A stretch of 19,314 nt of DNA from Natrialbaceae archaeon (GCA_003552325.1 PUKM01000278.1:1-19314), one strand, 5' to 3'. Shown: positions 1-7,129, counted from the first letter of the stretch. Numbers and translations are program-made. Notes: generated from the sequence alone by a model not told the origin.

Positions 1-727
1 CTGCCTGGGCCGTGTATGCGTCGTCGACGGTCACGGGCCGGTGGTCGTCGCTCCCCTCGACTGGTCGTTCCTCGACGAACGTCTCGAGGTGGCCGCTGAT
101 TCGCTCGATTTCGCCAGCGAGGTCATCGTCACCGACGAGAAACCGAGCGAGATCGAGGGTGTGCGAGCCAAGGTCGCCGAGGGCCCCGGAACCCGCCATC
201 TCGGCATCGTTTCGCCACGACCACGGCGCATCGGGGTCGACGAGCCAGTCCTGAAGGTACCGTCCACGCACGTGGTGGATCTCACCGAGTTCGCCCGCCT
301 CGAGCAGGTTCTTCGCATAGCGGATCGCCGGGACGAACCGGTAGTTGAACGCACAGCCAGCGGGAACACCGGCGTCTGCGGCGGCCGCCGCCATCGCCTC
401 GGCCCCCTCGAGCGTCGGGGCGAGCGGTTTCTCACAGAAAACGGGGGTCCCTGCCTCGAGGGCGGCAATGGAGGGCTCGGCGTGAACGTGGTTCGGGCCG
501 AGGTTGTAGAAGACGTCGACGTCGTCGATAACGTCCTCCCAGTCCGTCGCCGTGGACTGAAACCCGAGTTCGTCGGCGGCCGTCTCGAGGGCCGCTTCGT
601 CGCGGCCGACGAGGACCGACCGTTCGACGTCCGGTGCGTCCGGGAAGAACATTGGGAGCCGTGCGAGCGCGTTTGCGTGGGCCTTCCCCATGAAGCGGTA
701 GCCGAGTACGCCAATCTCGAGTGTCAT
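1..727 (-). CDS. Gfo/Idh/MocA family NAD(P)-dependent oxidoreductase, 3' end missing
   Basis: Reading leftwards from ATG at 725-727, the frame stays open to the window edge, giving 242 codons of a protein normally about 350-390 residues long. The N-terminus has a Rossmann nucleotide-binding start (GVLGYRFMG, residues 6-14). It is followed by the family's PNH (78-80) and EKP (99-101) motifs, the latter carrying the lysine that contacts cofactor and substrate. GDLGSHTLDL (185-194) carries the expected catalytic-region histidine. Known family members oxidise or reduce sugars, inositols or related polyols in the cytoplasm; the substrate cannot be told here. An AT-rich TATA-like element about 27 nt upstream suggests its own, leaderless promoter, so it is probably not cotranscribed with tyrS, which lies upstream on the same strand. 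Family assignment is secure; specific function is not. Confidence 0.9.
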   Translation of the reverse strand, partial: MTLEIGVLGYRFMGKAHANALARLPMFFPDAPDVERSVLVGRDEAALETAADELGFQSTATDWEDVIDDVDVFYNLGPNHVHAEPSIAALEAGTPVFCEKPLAPTLEGAEAMAAAAADAGVPAGCAFNYRFVPAIRYAKNLLEAGELGEIHHVRGRYLQDWLVDPDAPWSWRNDAEMAGSGALGDLGSHTLDLARFLVGDDDLAGEIERISGHLETFVEERPVEGSDDHRPVTVDDAYTAQA

Positions 728-751
728 ACTCGATCGTTTATCACGCGAGTA

Positions 752-760
752 GTTATTATT
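752..760 (-). promoter_or_regulatory. TATA-like box for the Gfo/Idh/MocA gene
   Basis: On the minus strand this reads AATAATAAC, in an AT-rich patch within GC-rich DNA. Its centre is about 28 nt from the ATG at 727, the spacing at which an archaeal TATA box would start transcription at or next to the start codon (leaderless mRNA). Confidence 0.45.
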
Positions 761-814
761 TTGTGCTTCGTCACTGGTTGCGTCGCCTGCGGATCCGTCG
801 TGCCCCCTCGTGGT

Positions 815-1798
815 TCAGTCCTGGCGAATCTCACGAAGCGCTGCTCGACCCGGCGCGATCAACTCATCGAGGTACGTCGCGAGCGTTCCCTTCGCATCAG
901 CCGGGTGGAGCTCACCGGACTCGAGATCGGCCGCTAGGTCCTCGTACTCGCTGTACTCGAGGTCCCCACCGTACTTCTCGGGGCGTTCGACGAGGACGGA
1001 TTCGAATCGCGGGAAGACGTGGTACTCGAACAGTTCGAGGACGGGATTCTCGAGGTCCCCCTCGGGGTCGCGTGTCGGCGGGCAGAACGCCGAATTCACC
1101 TTGGACTCGATATCCGCCGTCGAATCCTCCATCGAGATCGTGACGCCCTCGCTCGAGGACATCTTGCCTTCTCCAGTCGTCAGGTCGGCGACGATCGGCG
1201 TGTGGAGACAGGGCCGGGCCTCGTAGCCGAGGCCTGGCAGTTCCTCACGCATGAGCATGTGGACTTTCCGCTGGTCCATCCCGCCGACGGCCAGATCCAG
1301 ATCGAGGTACTCGATGTCGAGCGCCTGCATCAGTGGGTAGACGACGTGGCTCACCTTCGCCGTCTCTCCACCCTGCAACTCGGCCATGGCGCGCTGGGCA
1401 CGGCTGAGCGTCGTCGACAGCTCGAGTTCGTGGAGGTCGAGGACGTAGTCCTCCTCGAGTTGGTACTCGGAGCCGTAGACGAACTCGGTTTTCGACTCGT
1501 CGAGGCCGTAGGCCAGGAACTGCGCGCGCATCTGTTCGGCCGTCTCCCGAATCTCCTCGAACGTCCCCTTGCCGTTGAGGTAAGCGTGAACGTCGGCGAG
1601 GAGGACGACGACCTCCATCCCGGCTTCCTGGAGATCGATGAGTTTGTTCGCCGTGAGTAAGTGTCCGATGTGCAAGACACCGGATGGCTCGTATCCGACG
1701 TAGGCGCGTTTCCCCGCGGGGTCGGCCGCAATCGCGGCCACCTCCTCTTCGGTCACGACCTCGTCGACGTTCCGCGTGAGCAACTCCTGGGTGTCCAT
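815..1798 (-). CDS. tyrS: Tyrosyl-tRNA synthetase, archaeal type
   Basis: A 327-residue cytoplasmic class I aminoacyl-tRNA synthetase that attaches tyrosine to tRNA-Tyr. The Rossmann catalytic core carries GYEPSGVLHIGH (35-46), with the HIGH signature at 43-46 and a substrate-facing tyrosine at 36. It also has the tyrosine-pocket segment around VGGMDQRKVH (171-180) and the KMSSS loop at 212-216. A short C-terminal helical anticodon-binding region follows (RPEKYGGDL, then ELHPADAKG). From memory, the protein aligns nearly end to end with the Methanocaldococcus jannaschii enzyme (306 residues), so it is the short archaeal/eukaryotic form without the bacterial S4 domain. Acidic residues are enriched, as is usual in halophiles. 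The ATG at 1798 is supported by a TATA-like element about 27 nt upstream and by the expected N-terminal length. Confidence 0.97.
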   Translation of the reverse strand: MDTQELLTRNVDEVVTEEEVAAIAADPAGKRAYVGYEPSGVLHIGHLLTANKLIDLQEAGMEVVVLLADVHAYLNGKGTFEEIRETAEQMRAQFLAYGLDESKTEFVYGSEYQLEEDYVLDLHELELSTTLSRAQRAMAELQGGETAKVSHVVYPLMQALDIEYLDLDLAVGGMDQRKVHMLMREELPGLGYEARPCLHTPIVADLTTGEGKMSSSEGVTISMEDSTADIESKVNSAFCPPTRDPEGDLENPVLELFEYHVFPRFESVLVERPEKYGGDLEYSEYEDLAADLESGELHPADAKGTLATYLDELIAPGRAALREIRQD

Positions 1799-1819
1799 AC
1801 GTGGCTTCTACCGGGGCAG

Positions 1820-1829
1820 CAATTTATGC
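1820..1829 (-). promoter_or_regulatory. TATA-like box for tyrS
   Basis: The minus strand reads GCATAAATTG here, an isolated AT-rich stretch centred about 27 nt upstream of the tyrS ATG. The spacing predicts a leaderless transcript. Confidence 0.45.
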
Positions 1830-1883
1830 GTTTGTAAAGTCACTCGAGCAGGCGTGACGCGATCATAGAACCGGTCGCCGCGA

Positions 1884-2087
1884 TCAAAATGGCTTCAGCA
1901 CTGATTCGACGCGATCTCGAGCGGTCCCCGCCAGATAGCCGGTCGCTGCACCGACCCCGGCACCGACCGCTCCCGTGACGGGCCCACCGACGCCGCCGAC
2001 GGCCCCGCCGACTTCTGCTCCCTTCGCTGCTCCTTTCGAGGCGTGTTTCGAGCGCATACACGGCGGCCGCAGTGAAATCCGTGGCAT
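1884..2087 (-). CDS. Small glycine-zipper-like hypothetical protein
   Basis: A 67-codon frame rich in glycine and alanine. The core has repeated small-residue spacing (GGAVGGVGGPVTGAVGAG) of the kind found in glycine-zipper membrane or self-associating segments, flanked by a basic N-terminal part (MRSKHASKGAAKG) and a polar C-terminus (TARDRVESVLKPF). I do not recognise a named family. The start is uncertain. ATG 2087 sits about 30 nt from a minus-strand TATA-like CTATTTT (2114-2120), which would fit a leaderless transcript. ATG 2057 gives a 57-residue protein beginning MRSKHASKG. It lies downstream of the methyltransferase on the same strand, separated by about 60 nt. Function is unknown; a membrane-associated or oligomerising role is only inferred from composition. 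Confidence 0.5.
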   Translation of the reverse strand: MPRISLRPPCMRSKHASKGAAKGAEVGGAVGGVGGPVTGAVGAGVGAATGYLAGTARDRVESVLKPF

Positions 2088-2149
2088 AGATGAGCGATTT
2101 GCCTCGAGGGGTGAAAATAGTACTGGCGATCTAGCGTAATAAGAGGTCG

Positions 2150-2920
2150 TCACTCGAAATCCGGACGGTGAAACACCCGGAGTGTATCGACGGAGTCAGT
2201 CGTGTGTGTGACGTGTGTCAGTCCACGGTCGGTGAAAATAGCCTGCCAATCTCGGTGATAGAGCGGGAACCCGTCGACGTGGTTCGTGGTGAGTAGCTGA
2301 TCGTCGTCCGGTTCGTTTTCCTTGGTGATGAGGACGTCATCGGTAATCCGAACCACCTCGTCGAAGAGCCAGTCGTTATCAGGGTGGATGTGTTGGAGCG
2401 TTTCGACCGAAAAGACCACGTCGAACTGTCGGTCGTCGAACGTTGGGAGTACGTCCTCGAGGGCATCCTGATAGAACGTTCCCTCACGGGCGAGTTCGGG
2501 ATAGGACTCGGCCATGACGTCGAACGCATTCTCGTTGATGTCGATCCCGGAGAGATTTTCGTACCCGTTGGCTCGCAGGTGCTCGAGGTTCCGTCCGGCA
2601 CTACAGCCGAGTTCGAGAACCGCCGCGTCATGGTCCACTCGAGCGTCGAGCACCGACCGAATCGAGGCCGTCCCGCCAGTTTCCCCGAGTGCCGCATAAA
2701 ACGTCGGCGAGTACGTGCCCGACCGCCCGGCCCACTCGTTTTGGACGTCCGTCGGTGACATCCGCCTCGAGTCGTACGAGAGCAAGATGGCTCCCACCCA
2801 GCCAAGGGCGGCCTGTGGGCGTGAGCGAAGATAGGTGATGACACCGTCCTCTCGAATCGCTACTCGCTGGTCTGTGACCGCTCGAGCAACTCGATTGGAC
2901 ACAGTCGAGAAGACACTCAT
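2150..2920 (-). CDS. Class I SAM-dependent methyltransferase
   Basis: With ATG 2920 the product has 256 residues. The methyltransferase core starts at about residue 60 and carries motif I VLELGCSAG (101-109), the acidic residue after strand 2 in GIDIN (D127), and a motif IV-like strand DVVFSVETLQHIH (167-179). These are typical of the Methyltransf_11/25-type small-molecule enzymes that use S-adenosylmethionine in the cytoplasm. The substrate is unknown. Residues 1-53 lie outside the core and include a hydrophobic patch (ALGWVGAILL), so a later start at M54 (position 2761, MSPTDVQNEW) is possible. A GTG at 2980 would instead fit a leaderless transcript from the minus-strand TATA near 3003. It diverges from mfnA, with which it appears to share an AT-rich promoter region. 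Family assignment is firm; the start is not. Confidence 0.85.
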   Translation of the reverse strand: MSVFSTVSNRVARAVTDQRVAIREDGVITYLRSRPQAALGWVGAILLSYDSRRMSPTDVQNEWAGRSGTYSPTFYAALGETGGTASIRSVLDARVDHDAAVLELGCSAGRNLEHLRANGYENLSGIDINENAFDVMAESYPELAREGTFYQDALEDVLPTFDDRQFDVVFSVETLQHIHPDNDWLFDEVVRITDDVLITKENEPDDDQLLTTNHVDGFPLYHRDWQAIFTDRGLTHVTHTTDSVDTLRVFHRPDFE

Positions 2921-2997
2921 ATTCTCGAGTTGACTCCCAGACGGGTAATCCCACCGGTCGACGGATCCGAGACCGTTCACCTCGAGAGAAGTCACAA

Positions 2998-3008
2998 CGA
3001 ATAAACCG
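2998..3008. promoter_or_regulatory. Bidirectional TATA-like element between methyltransferase gene and mfnA
   Basis: The sequence CGAATAAACCG reads AATAAA on the plus strand and TTTATT on the minus strand. Its centre is about 27 nt from the mfnA ATG (3030), predicting a leaderless mfnA mRNA. On the other strand it would start transcription near 2976, just upstream of the methyltransferase gene. Confidence 0.4.
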
Positions 3009-3029
3009 GTTACGCCCGTCAGTCTGGGT

Positions 3030-4112
3030 ATGCGAGCCGAGCCGCAGTCGTTCGACCGGGTACTCTCCTCGATGTGTACGAAACCCCACCCGGTCGCCCG
3101 TGAAGCTGCCATGCGTTTTCTCGCGACGAATCCCGGGGATCCCGGCACCTATCCGAGTGTGGCCGCCCTCGAGCAGGAGGCGATCGAGCGCCTCGGCACA
3201 CTGGCTGGACTAGCCGATCCAGCGGGGTACATCGCCAGCGGTGGGACCGAAGCCAATATTCAGGCGGTCCGCATCGCCCGTGAACGGGCCCGATCGAGTC
3301 GGCCGAACGTCGTCATGCCCGAATCCGGCCACTTCAGTTTCCGGAAAGCAGCGGACGTCCTCGAAATCGACCTCCGAGTCGTTCCGACGGACGCCGATCG
3401 ACGAGCCGACGTCGACGCCGTGCGGTCAGCCGTCGACGATGAAACCGCACTGGTCATCGGTGTCGCCGGAACCACCGAATACGGGCGTGTGGATCCGATC
3501 CCCGAACTAGCCGAGATCGCCACCGCCCACGACGCGCTCTGCCACGTCGATGCGGCCTGGGGTGGCTTCGTGTTGCCGTTTACGGAGTACGAGTGGCACT
3601 TCGATCACGCCGCCATCGACACGATGACCATCGACCCGCACAAGATGGGCCAGGCTGCGATCCCTGCAGGCGGTCTCCTCGTCAGAGACGCCGCGTTGCT
3701 CGACGAACTCGCCGTCGACACCCCCTACCTCGAGACGACGTCCCAGGCCACTCTGACCGGAACCCGATCCGGAGCGGGCGTCGCGAGCACCGTGGCCGCA
3801 CTCGAGGAACTGTGGCCCGGAGGCTACGCCGACCAGTACGAACGCGCACAGGCAAACGCGACGTGGTTCGCAGAGCAGTGCCGACGGCTCGGGTATCGCG
3901 TCGTCGAGCCCACCCTCCCGCTCGTCGTCACCGACCTTCCCACAGCGACCTTCGAGGGGCTCCGTGACCTCGGCTGGCGGCTCTCACGAACCAGCGCTGG
4001 TGAAACGCGTGTCGTCTGCATGCCACACGTGACCCGGTCGATGCTCGAAGCGGTCGTCGCGGACATCAAAGGCCTCCAACAGGGACGGAAAGTGCTCTCG
4101 AGTGGGATATAG
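3030..4112 (+). CDS. mfnA: MfnA-family pyridoxal-phosphate decarboxylase (L-aspartate or L-tyrosine decarboxylase)
   Basis: A 360-residue group II PLP-dependent amino acid decarboxylase, close in length to archaeal MfnA. It opens with the family segment SMCTKPHPVA (14-23) and NPGDPGTYPS (34-43). It then shows GGTEANIQA (71-79), the cofactor-stacking His101 in SGHFSF, Asp174 in HVDAAWGGF, which pairs with the PLP pyridine nitrogen, and Lys205 in IDPHKMGQA, which forms the Schiff base. In methanogens MfnA makes tyramine for methanofuran. Halophiles do not make methanofuran, and family members in other archaea decarboxylate aspartate to beta-alanine for coenzyme A. Aspartate decarboxylation is therefore the likelier role, an inference from physiology. 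The ATG at 3030 is supported by the TATA-like element about 27 nt upstream. The gene is transcribed away from the methyltransferase gene. Confidence 0.93.
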   Translation: MRAEPQSFDRVLSSMCTKPHPVAREAAMRFLATNPGDPGTYPSVAALEQEAIERLGTLAGLADPAGYIASGGTEANIQAVRIARERARSSRPNVVMPESGHFSFRKAADVLEIDLRVVPTDADRRADVDAVRSAVDDETALVIGVAGTTEYGRVDPIPELAEIATAHDALCHVDAAWGGFVLPFTEYEWHFDHAAIDTMTIDPHKMGQAAIPAGGLLVRDAALLDELAVDTPYLETTSQATLTGTRSGAGVASTVAALEELWPGGYADQYERAQANATWFAEQCRRLGYRVVEPTLPLVVTDLPTATFEGLRDLGWRLSRTSAGETRVVCMPHVTRSMLEAVVADIKGLQQGRKVLSSGI

Positions 4113-4118
4113 AGCGAG

Positions 4119-4310
4119 TATCAGCGTAAATTACACCTCTCGGGGGTGTCAATGCTTCCGACGATCCGTATGGATAACTTGTCAATCCGCCTCGACCAAA
4201 TCCGCGTCGTCTCTATGGAAAAACGGATCCACACGGTCGTGGGAACGCTCGGATCAGAAACAATGGCCGCAGTGGACGAAGCCCTCAAACTAAGTCTCGG
4301 TATCAGCTGA
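4119..4310 (+). pseudogene. MazF/PemK-type toxin remnant (C-terminal half only)
   Basis: The frame ending in TGA 4308-4310 encodes LDQIRVVSMEKRI followed by VVGTLGSETMAAVDEALKLS. This matches the last third of MazF/PemK endoribonuclease toxins, where the pattern is leu-x-QIR-x-(ID)-(x)KR, a gap, then (M/T)-x-x-VDEAL-x-(I/L)SL. The Bacillus subtilis protein, recalled from memory, ends this way at about 116 residues. The frame contains only about 55-60 matching codons. The N-terminal half, which holds the conserved GDVY/RP segment, is absent because the frame runs into the 3' end of mfnA. Codons here are less GC-rich in the third position than in neighbouring genes, consistent with acquired and decaying DNA. 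In-frame ATGs exist at 4152, 4170 and 4215, but a product would lack the catalytic half. No antitoxin gene is adjacent. Confidence 0.65.
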
Positions 4311-4311
4311 T

Positions 4312-4635
4312 TCAGCGGTTTTCTCGTTGGTGAACCTTGTTTAACTCGATCAGCAACCGGAAAATCGCCTTTACCAGGTTGGCGTCCACGTCGAATCGGT
4401 CGGCGTTCGCCCCGGCGCGGTCCATCACTCGAGCTTCCTGTGACTCGTCCGTCGTCGGGAGCCCTTCGGCGTCTTTGACCTGGGCGATGGTATCCGCGAC
4501 GTAGGTCCGTCTGGCGATGAGTTCGACGATGTCACGATCGATCTCTTGAATTTCGGCTCGAAGTTCCTCGAGTTCCATCTCCTCGGGTGTGCGTTCGGTC
4601 GAGTCCTCAGGTTCCGCGTCGGTGTGTTGGGTCAT
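4312..4635 (-). CDS. Chorismate mutase (AroQ class)
   Basis: A 107-residue all-helical chorismate mutase converting chorismate to prephenate, the first committed step to phenylalanine and tyrosine. After a 20-residue acidic tail, the domain begins ELEELRAEIQEIDRDIVELI. Aligned by eye to the E. coli P-protein mutase domain, Arg26, Arg43, Lys54, Asp63, Glu67 and Gln103 fall at positions of the known active-site residues R11, R28, K39, D48, E52 and Q88. A glutamine (Q66) sits where E. coli has R51. The domain is free-standing, not fused to prephenate dehydratase or dehydrogenase. ATG 4635 gives the usual monofunctional length; the frame stays open further upstream but that part overlaps aroK. 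It follows aroK by 61 nt on the same strand, so the two are probably cotranscribed. The stop lies 1 nt from the toxin remnant's convergent stop. Confidence 0.93.
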   Translation of the reverse strand: MTQHTDAEPEDSTERTPEEMELEELRAEIQEIDRDIVELIARRTYVADTIAQVKDAEGLPTTDESQEARVMDRAGANADRFDVDANLVKAIFRLLIELNKVHQRENR

Positions 4636-4696
4636 GTGTCGTCGGTGGCTGTGGTTCGTCTTCGGTCGGTGACCGGTGATCGGTTGTCGTCGCTTC

Positions 4697-5581
4697 TCAT
4701 CCCGTCCGTGCTCCATCGGTCCGCGTTTCGAGCAGTCTTGCCGTTCCCGGACGCGCCGCCCATCGCTCGTAGACTCCCTCGAGGGCGTCTTGGTCGCCAA
4801 CGGCGACGTAGCTGGGGCCAGTTCCGGAGAGGGAGACCCCCGCTGCGTCGGGCAAGGCCTCGAGCATGGGTTCGGGTGAACACCCGAGGGCTCCACAGAA
4901 GGCAAAGCCGTTGATCGTCATCGCCTCGGTGTATCGTCCATCGAGCGCGAGTTCGGCGACGACCGCCGCTGTATCGGCGATTTTGCGACAGGCGTCGACG
5001 TCGGCGTCGGCGCTGAACGCCTGCACTGGTGGGGTGTACACCGCAACGTGCCAGTCGACGGCCTCGCGAGCGAGCAGTTCGTCTTCAGTGTTATCGGTGA
5101 TCGTTACGCCGCCAAGCATGCTCGCACTGGCGTCATCGAACGCGCCGGTCACGGTTACCCCGGCCTCACGGGCGGCCTCGACACCGAGTCGGCATGCCTC
5201 GAGTCGATCGACGTCCTCGGCGAGGTCGAGCGCATCGAGCGTGGCCAACACGGTCGCGTTCGCGGCCGCACTCGAGCTTTTCAGACCGGCTGCCAGTGGG
5301 ATGGTGCTTTCGGTGGTTACTTGGCCGCCAACACGCTCCGGGTCGATGTCACGCTCGAGTAAGGCCTCGGTCCCGTATCGCTCGAGCGTTCGCTCGAGGC
5401 AGGTTTCGATGAGCGTCGTATCGCCGTCGGGGACGTCGACGATGTGGCCGTCGATCGGCGACTCCGGGTGGAGTTCGACGGTAGCCGTGGTGTCGATGTC
5501 GATGGCGAACGCCGATCCAGTTCCCGAGGCGAGAGCGTTGAGTACCGTTCCGGCACCAGGGGCAACGGCCCGACCGTCCAT
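4697..5581 (-). CDS. aroK: Shikimate kinase, archaeal GHMP type
   Basis: A 294-residue GHMP-superfamily kinase that phosphorylates shikimate with ATP to shikimate 3-phosphate in the aromatic amino acid pathway. This is the archaeal non-orthologous replacement for the bacterial P-loop AroK. Visible features are the N-terminal substrate segment GRAVAPGAGTVLNALASG (3-20), the GHMP phosphate-binding loop PLAAGLKSSSAA (95-106), AFDDASASMLGG (147-158), and the C-terminal motif 3 SLSGTGPSYVAV (250-261). Length is typical for archaeal shikimate kinases. A minus-strand AT-rich stretch (GTAAATAC, 5603-5610) about 25 nt upstream of the ATG is a plausible promoter. Chorismate mutase follows by 61 nt, so the two likely form a short operon. 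The C-terminal 20 residues are poorly conserved in character. Confidence 0.94.
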   Translation of the reverse strand: MDGRAVAPGAGTVLNALASGTGSAFAIDIDTTATVELHPESPIDGHIVDVPDGDTTLIETCLERTLERYGTEALLERDIDPERVGGQVTTESTIPLAAGLKSSSAAANATVLATLDALDLAEDVDRLEACRLGVEAAREAGVTVTGAFDDASASMLGGVTITDNTEDELLAREAVDWHVAVYTPPVQAFSADADVDACRKIADTAAVVAELALDGRYTEAMTINGFAFCGALGCSPEPMLEALPDAAGVSLSGTGPSYVAVGDQDALEGVYERWAARPGTARLLETRTDGARTG

Positions 5582-5692
5582 ACGACATGTCTCGCCCAGG
5601 GAGTATTTACGACTGCTGGTCAGTGCGGTTCTGGCCGCTTCTGGTGGCGCTGGTTCGTCGGCCTTTTCGTCCTCCGGTACAAGGAGACGATT

Positions 5693-6118
5693 ATGAGTGC
5701 ACGGAACAACGTCGCCCCGAGTACGCTACCAGTCGAATTCGTCGACGGTGGCGTCGTCGTCCGCTATCTGGATGGGAGAGAGACGTTCTACCACGGCGTC
5801 CCGGAACCGGTCGAGGGCGGTCTCACCACCCCGCCCGGCAAACACGTCCACGTCCTCGTGACTGACGCCGACGGCGTCGAGGGGGTGATGACGTACGTGA
5901 ACGATCGGGATACCCACGACGACATTCTGGAGACGACGGGCGTCGGTCGGCTGATACTCGAGGCCACTGATGAAGAAACCCTCTTTCCGGGCGTCACCGT
6001 GCGGACCGAGGGGTATTCGGTTCGAGTGGAAGCCGATCACGACCTCCTCGAGGGGCGCGTGTTCGTCTTTGCCGAAGACGAGTTGAGCGAGCACAGCTAC
6101 GAGCTCGTCGAGGGTTGA
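5693..6118 (+). CDS. DUF5796-type conserved haloarchaeal protein
   Basis: A 141-residue acidic protein beginning MSARNNVAPSTLPVEF, with recognisable blocks TPPGKHVHVLVTDADGVEGV, YVNDRDTHDDILETTGVGR and VFVFAEDELSEHSYELVEG. I recognise it as the haloarchaeal family called DUF5796 (name given from memory); no function is established. It is mostly predicted beta strand, with no transmembrane segment, signal peptide or obvious catalytic or metal motif. The start is decided by a strong Shine-Dalgarno-like AAGGAGA at 5681-5687, five bases before ATG 5693. This means it is probably not leaderless, unlike many of its neighbours. The open frame extends upstream into the divergent aroK gene but that part is not coding-like. 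It is transcribed divergently from aroK and stands alone. Confidence 0.85.
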   Translation: MSARNNVAPSTLPVEFVDGGVVVRYLDGRETFYHGVPEPVEGGLTTPPGKHVHVLVTDADGVEGVMTYVNDRDTHDDILETTGVGRLILEATDEETLFPGVTVRTEGYSVRVEADHDLLEGRVFVFAEDELSEHSYELVEG

Positions 6119-6245
6119 TACGCGCTGCTGTGCGCCAGTACCAGTCACCTCGCGCCCGGCCTGCCATGCATCGGTACACCGTGATAACTGCCCATTCGAG
6201 GGTTGGGGAGCTATCTCACGAACGCAGAGAATCGGCTGGAAACGG

Positions 6246-6380
6246 TCACTGAATGTACGAGGGACCCTCCGAATCACAGTGTTGTTCGTGCTCTTCGGCA
6301 TCGTGCTCGAGGTCGAACAACAGTCCGCACTCTTCACACTCGTACCAGGTGGCGTCGTCCCGCTCGGTGGTGACGACCAT
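6246..6380 (-). CDS. Small C2H2-like zinc-finger protein (44 residues)
   Basis: A 44-residue protein with one zinc-finger-like unit: CEEC at residues 15-18, then a helix with DAEEHEQHC giving two histidines and a cysteine as further ligands. Such one-finger proteins are common in halophilic archaea; I recall similar ones in recent DUF lists but give no certain family name. Roles in DNA or RNA binding or in protein contacts are inferred from the fold only. ATG 6380 is chosen because the finger begins soon after it and the open frame upstream is not coding-like. It lies about 70 nt downstream of the HNH-like gene on the same strand. A perfect 6-bp stem hairpin or operator abuts the start codon. 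Confidence 0.72.
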   Translation of the reverse strand: MVVTTERDDATWYECEECGLLFDLEHDAEEHEQHCDSEGPSYIQ

Positions 6381-6381
6381 A

Positions 6382-6398
6382 CCCACATCTCGTGTGGG
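6382..6398 (-). promoter_or_regulatory. Inverted repeat directly before the small zinc-finger gene
   Basis: On the coding (minus) strand the sequence reads CCCACA, a 5-nt spacer CGAGA, then TGTGGG, and one base later the ATG. It could be an operator for a dimeric repressor between promoter and start, or an RNA hairpin hiding the start codon. Whether it acts at all is unknown. Confidence 0.4.
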
Positions 6399-6450
6399 GA
6401 CCCTCAAAACGATTTTTCCTCCGAGATGGACACTCTTCGCTCGGAACCTG

Positions 6451-7050
6451 TTAGGGCTCCCTGACTGCATCCGAGTCCTCGCGCTCGGCTGTCCGCTCGG
6501 CAGCCGTCTGAAAGGCCGCCTCCTCGAGTTCGGCCGATCGCCTGGACTCCTTGGCAGCCAGCGCTGCAGGATCGGGTGCGACGTCGTCGGTGATCCGCGC
6601 CCACGAGTTGTGGACTTTCGCGTGACACCAGCGACAGAGCATCACCGTGATTTCGTGCGAGAGCGTCTCCCCGTCCCGGGCATACGACAGGTGGTGTTCC
6701 TCGAGCAAGGGGCGTTTCGTCGGCGTCGACACCGAGTCGGCGTGTGCGTCACTGATACGACGCTCCTCGAGTCCACACCGAACGCAGACGTGCTCGTCGG
6801 TTCGAGAGCGATAGTGTGGACACGCTCCCCACGTGGGCTCGGGTTCCGGACTCGAGGCGTACTCGTGTTCGGGGTCGACGACGAAGCACTCGAAATCCTC
6901 ACGTGCGCGCTCTCGAGCGAAGGCCGGATCGTGTTCGCCGAACTCGTAGGCGTACCGACACCGTCCATCGCCGGTTAGATATTCACAGACACCCGCGAAC
7001 TCGTACGGATCGTCGACGCCCACCGACGTCCCACTGGGCGTTTTCTCCAT
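6451..7050 (-). CDS. HNH-like Cys/His-rich haloarchaeal protein (DUF7097-like)
   Basis: A 199-residue protein with many cysteines and histidines. The N-terminal half has C22, C31, C55 and C77, and a middle zinc-ribbon knuckle has CVRC at 89-92. The C-terminal half resembles an HNH nuclease/zinc module: LEEHHLSYA (116-124), then ITVMLCRWCHAKVH (134-147) with C139, C142, H143 and H147. The HNH family uses this arrangement for metal-dependent DNA cleavage, but many haloarchaeal relatives are uncharacterised and no nuclease activity is shown. I recall the family as DUF7097, with moderate certainty. The last 45 residues are a charged helix. ATG 7050 is preferred over ATG 7080 because family-like sequence starts there (MEKTPSGTSVGVDDPYE). 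It is divergent from the DUF192 gene and is followed by the small zinc-finger gene. Confidence 0.8.
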   Translation of the reverse strand: MEKTPSGTSVGVDDPYEFAGVCEYLTGDGRCRYAYEFGEHDPAFARERAREDFECFVVDPEHEYASSPEPEPTWGACPHYRSRTDEHVCVRCGLEERRISDAHADSVSTPTKRPLLEEHHLSYARDGETLSHEITVMLCRWCHAKVHNSWARITDDVAPDPAALAAKESRRSAELEEAAFQTAAERTAEREDSDAVREP

Positions 7051-7129
7051 ACACTGTGGCTCGGGGCCGTCCTGGTTCAATGTACCGGTGGGCGATGGTC
7101 AATCATTCCCGGATACGAGCCATGGATAT

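Noticed and set aside
41..937. Long plus-strand open frame of 298 codons
   Set aside because: It lies antisense to the Gfo/Idh/MocA oxidoreductase gene and the 3' end of tyrS, both with clear motifs. Its translation has no recognisable family and arises from GC-rich codon bias.
4102..4293. 63-codon plus-strand ORF overlapping the toxin remnant
   Set aside because: It is in a different frame from the MazF-like match and overlaps the end of mfnA; its composition (Ser/Arg/Trp) is shadow-like.
4636..4905. Upstream extension of the chorismate mutase frame
   Set aside because: It overlaps aroK and has no mutase homology; the free-standing 107-residue form from 4635 matches the family.
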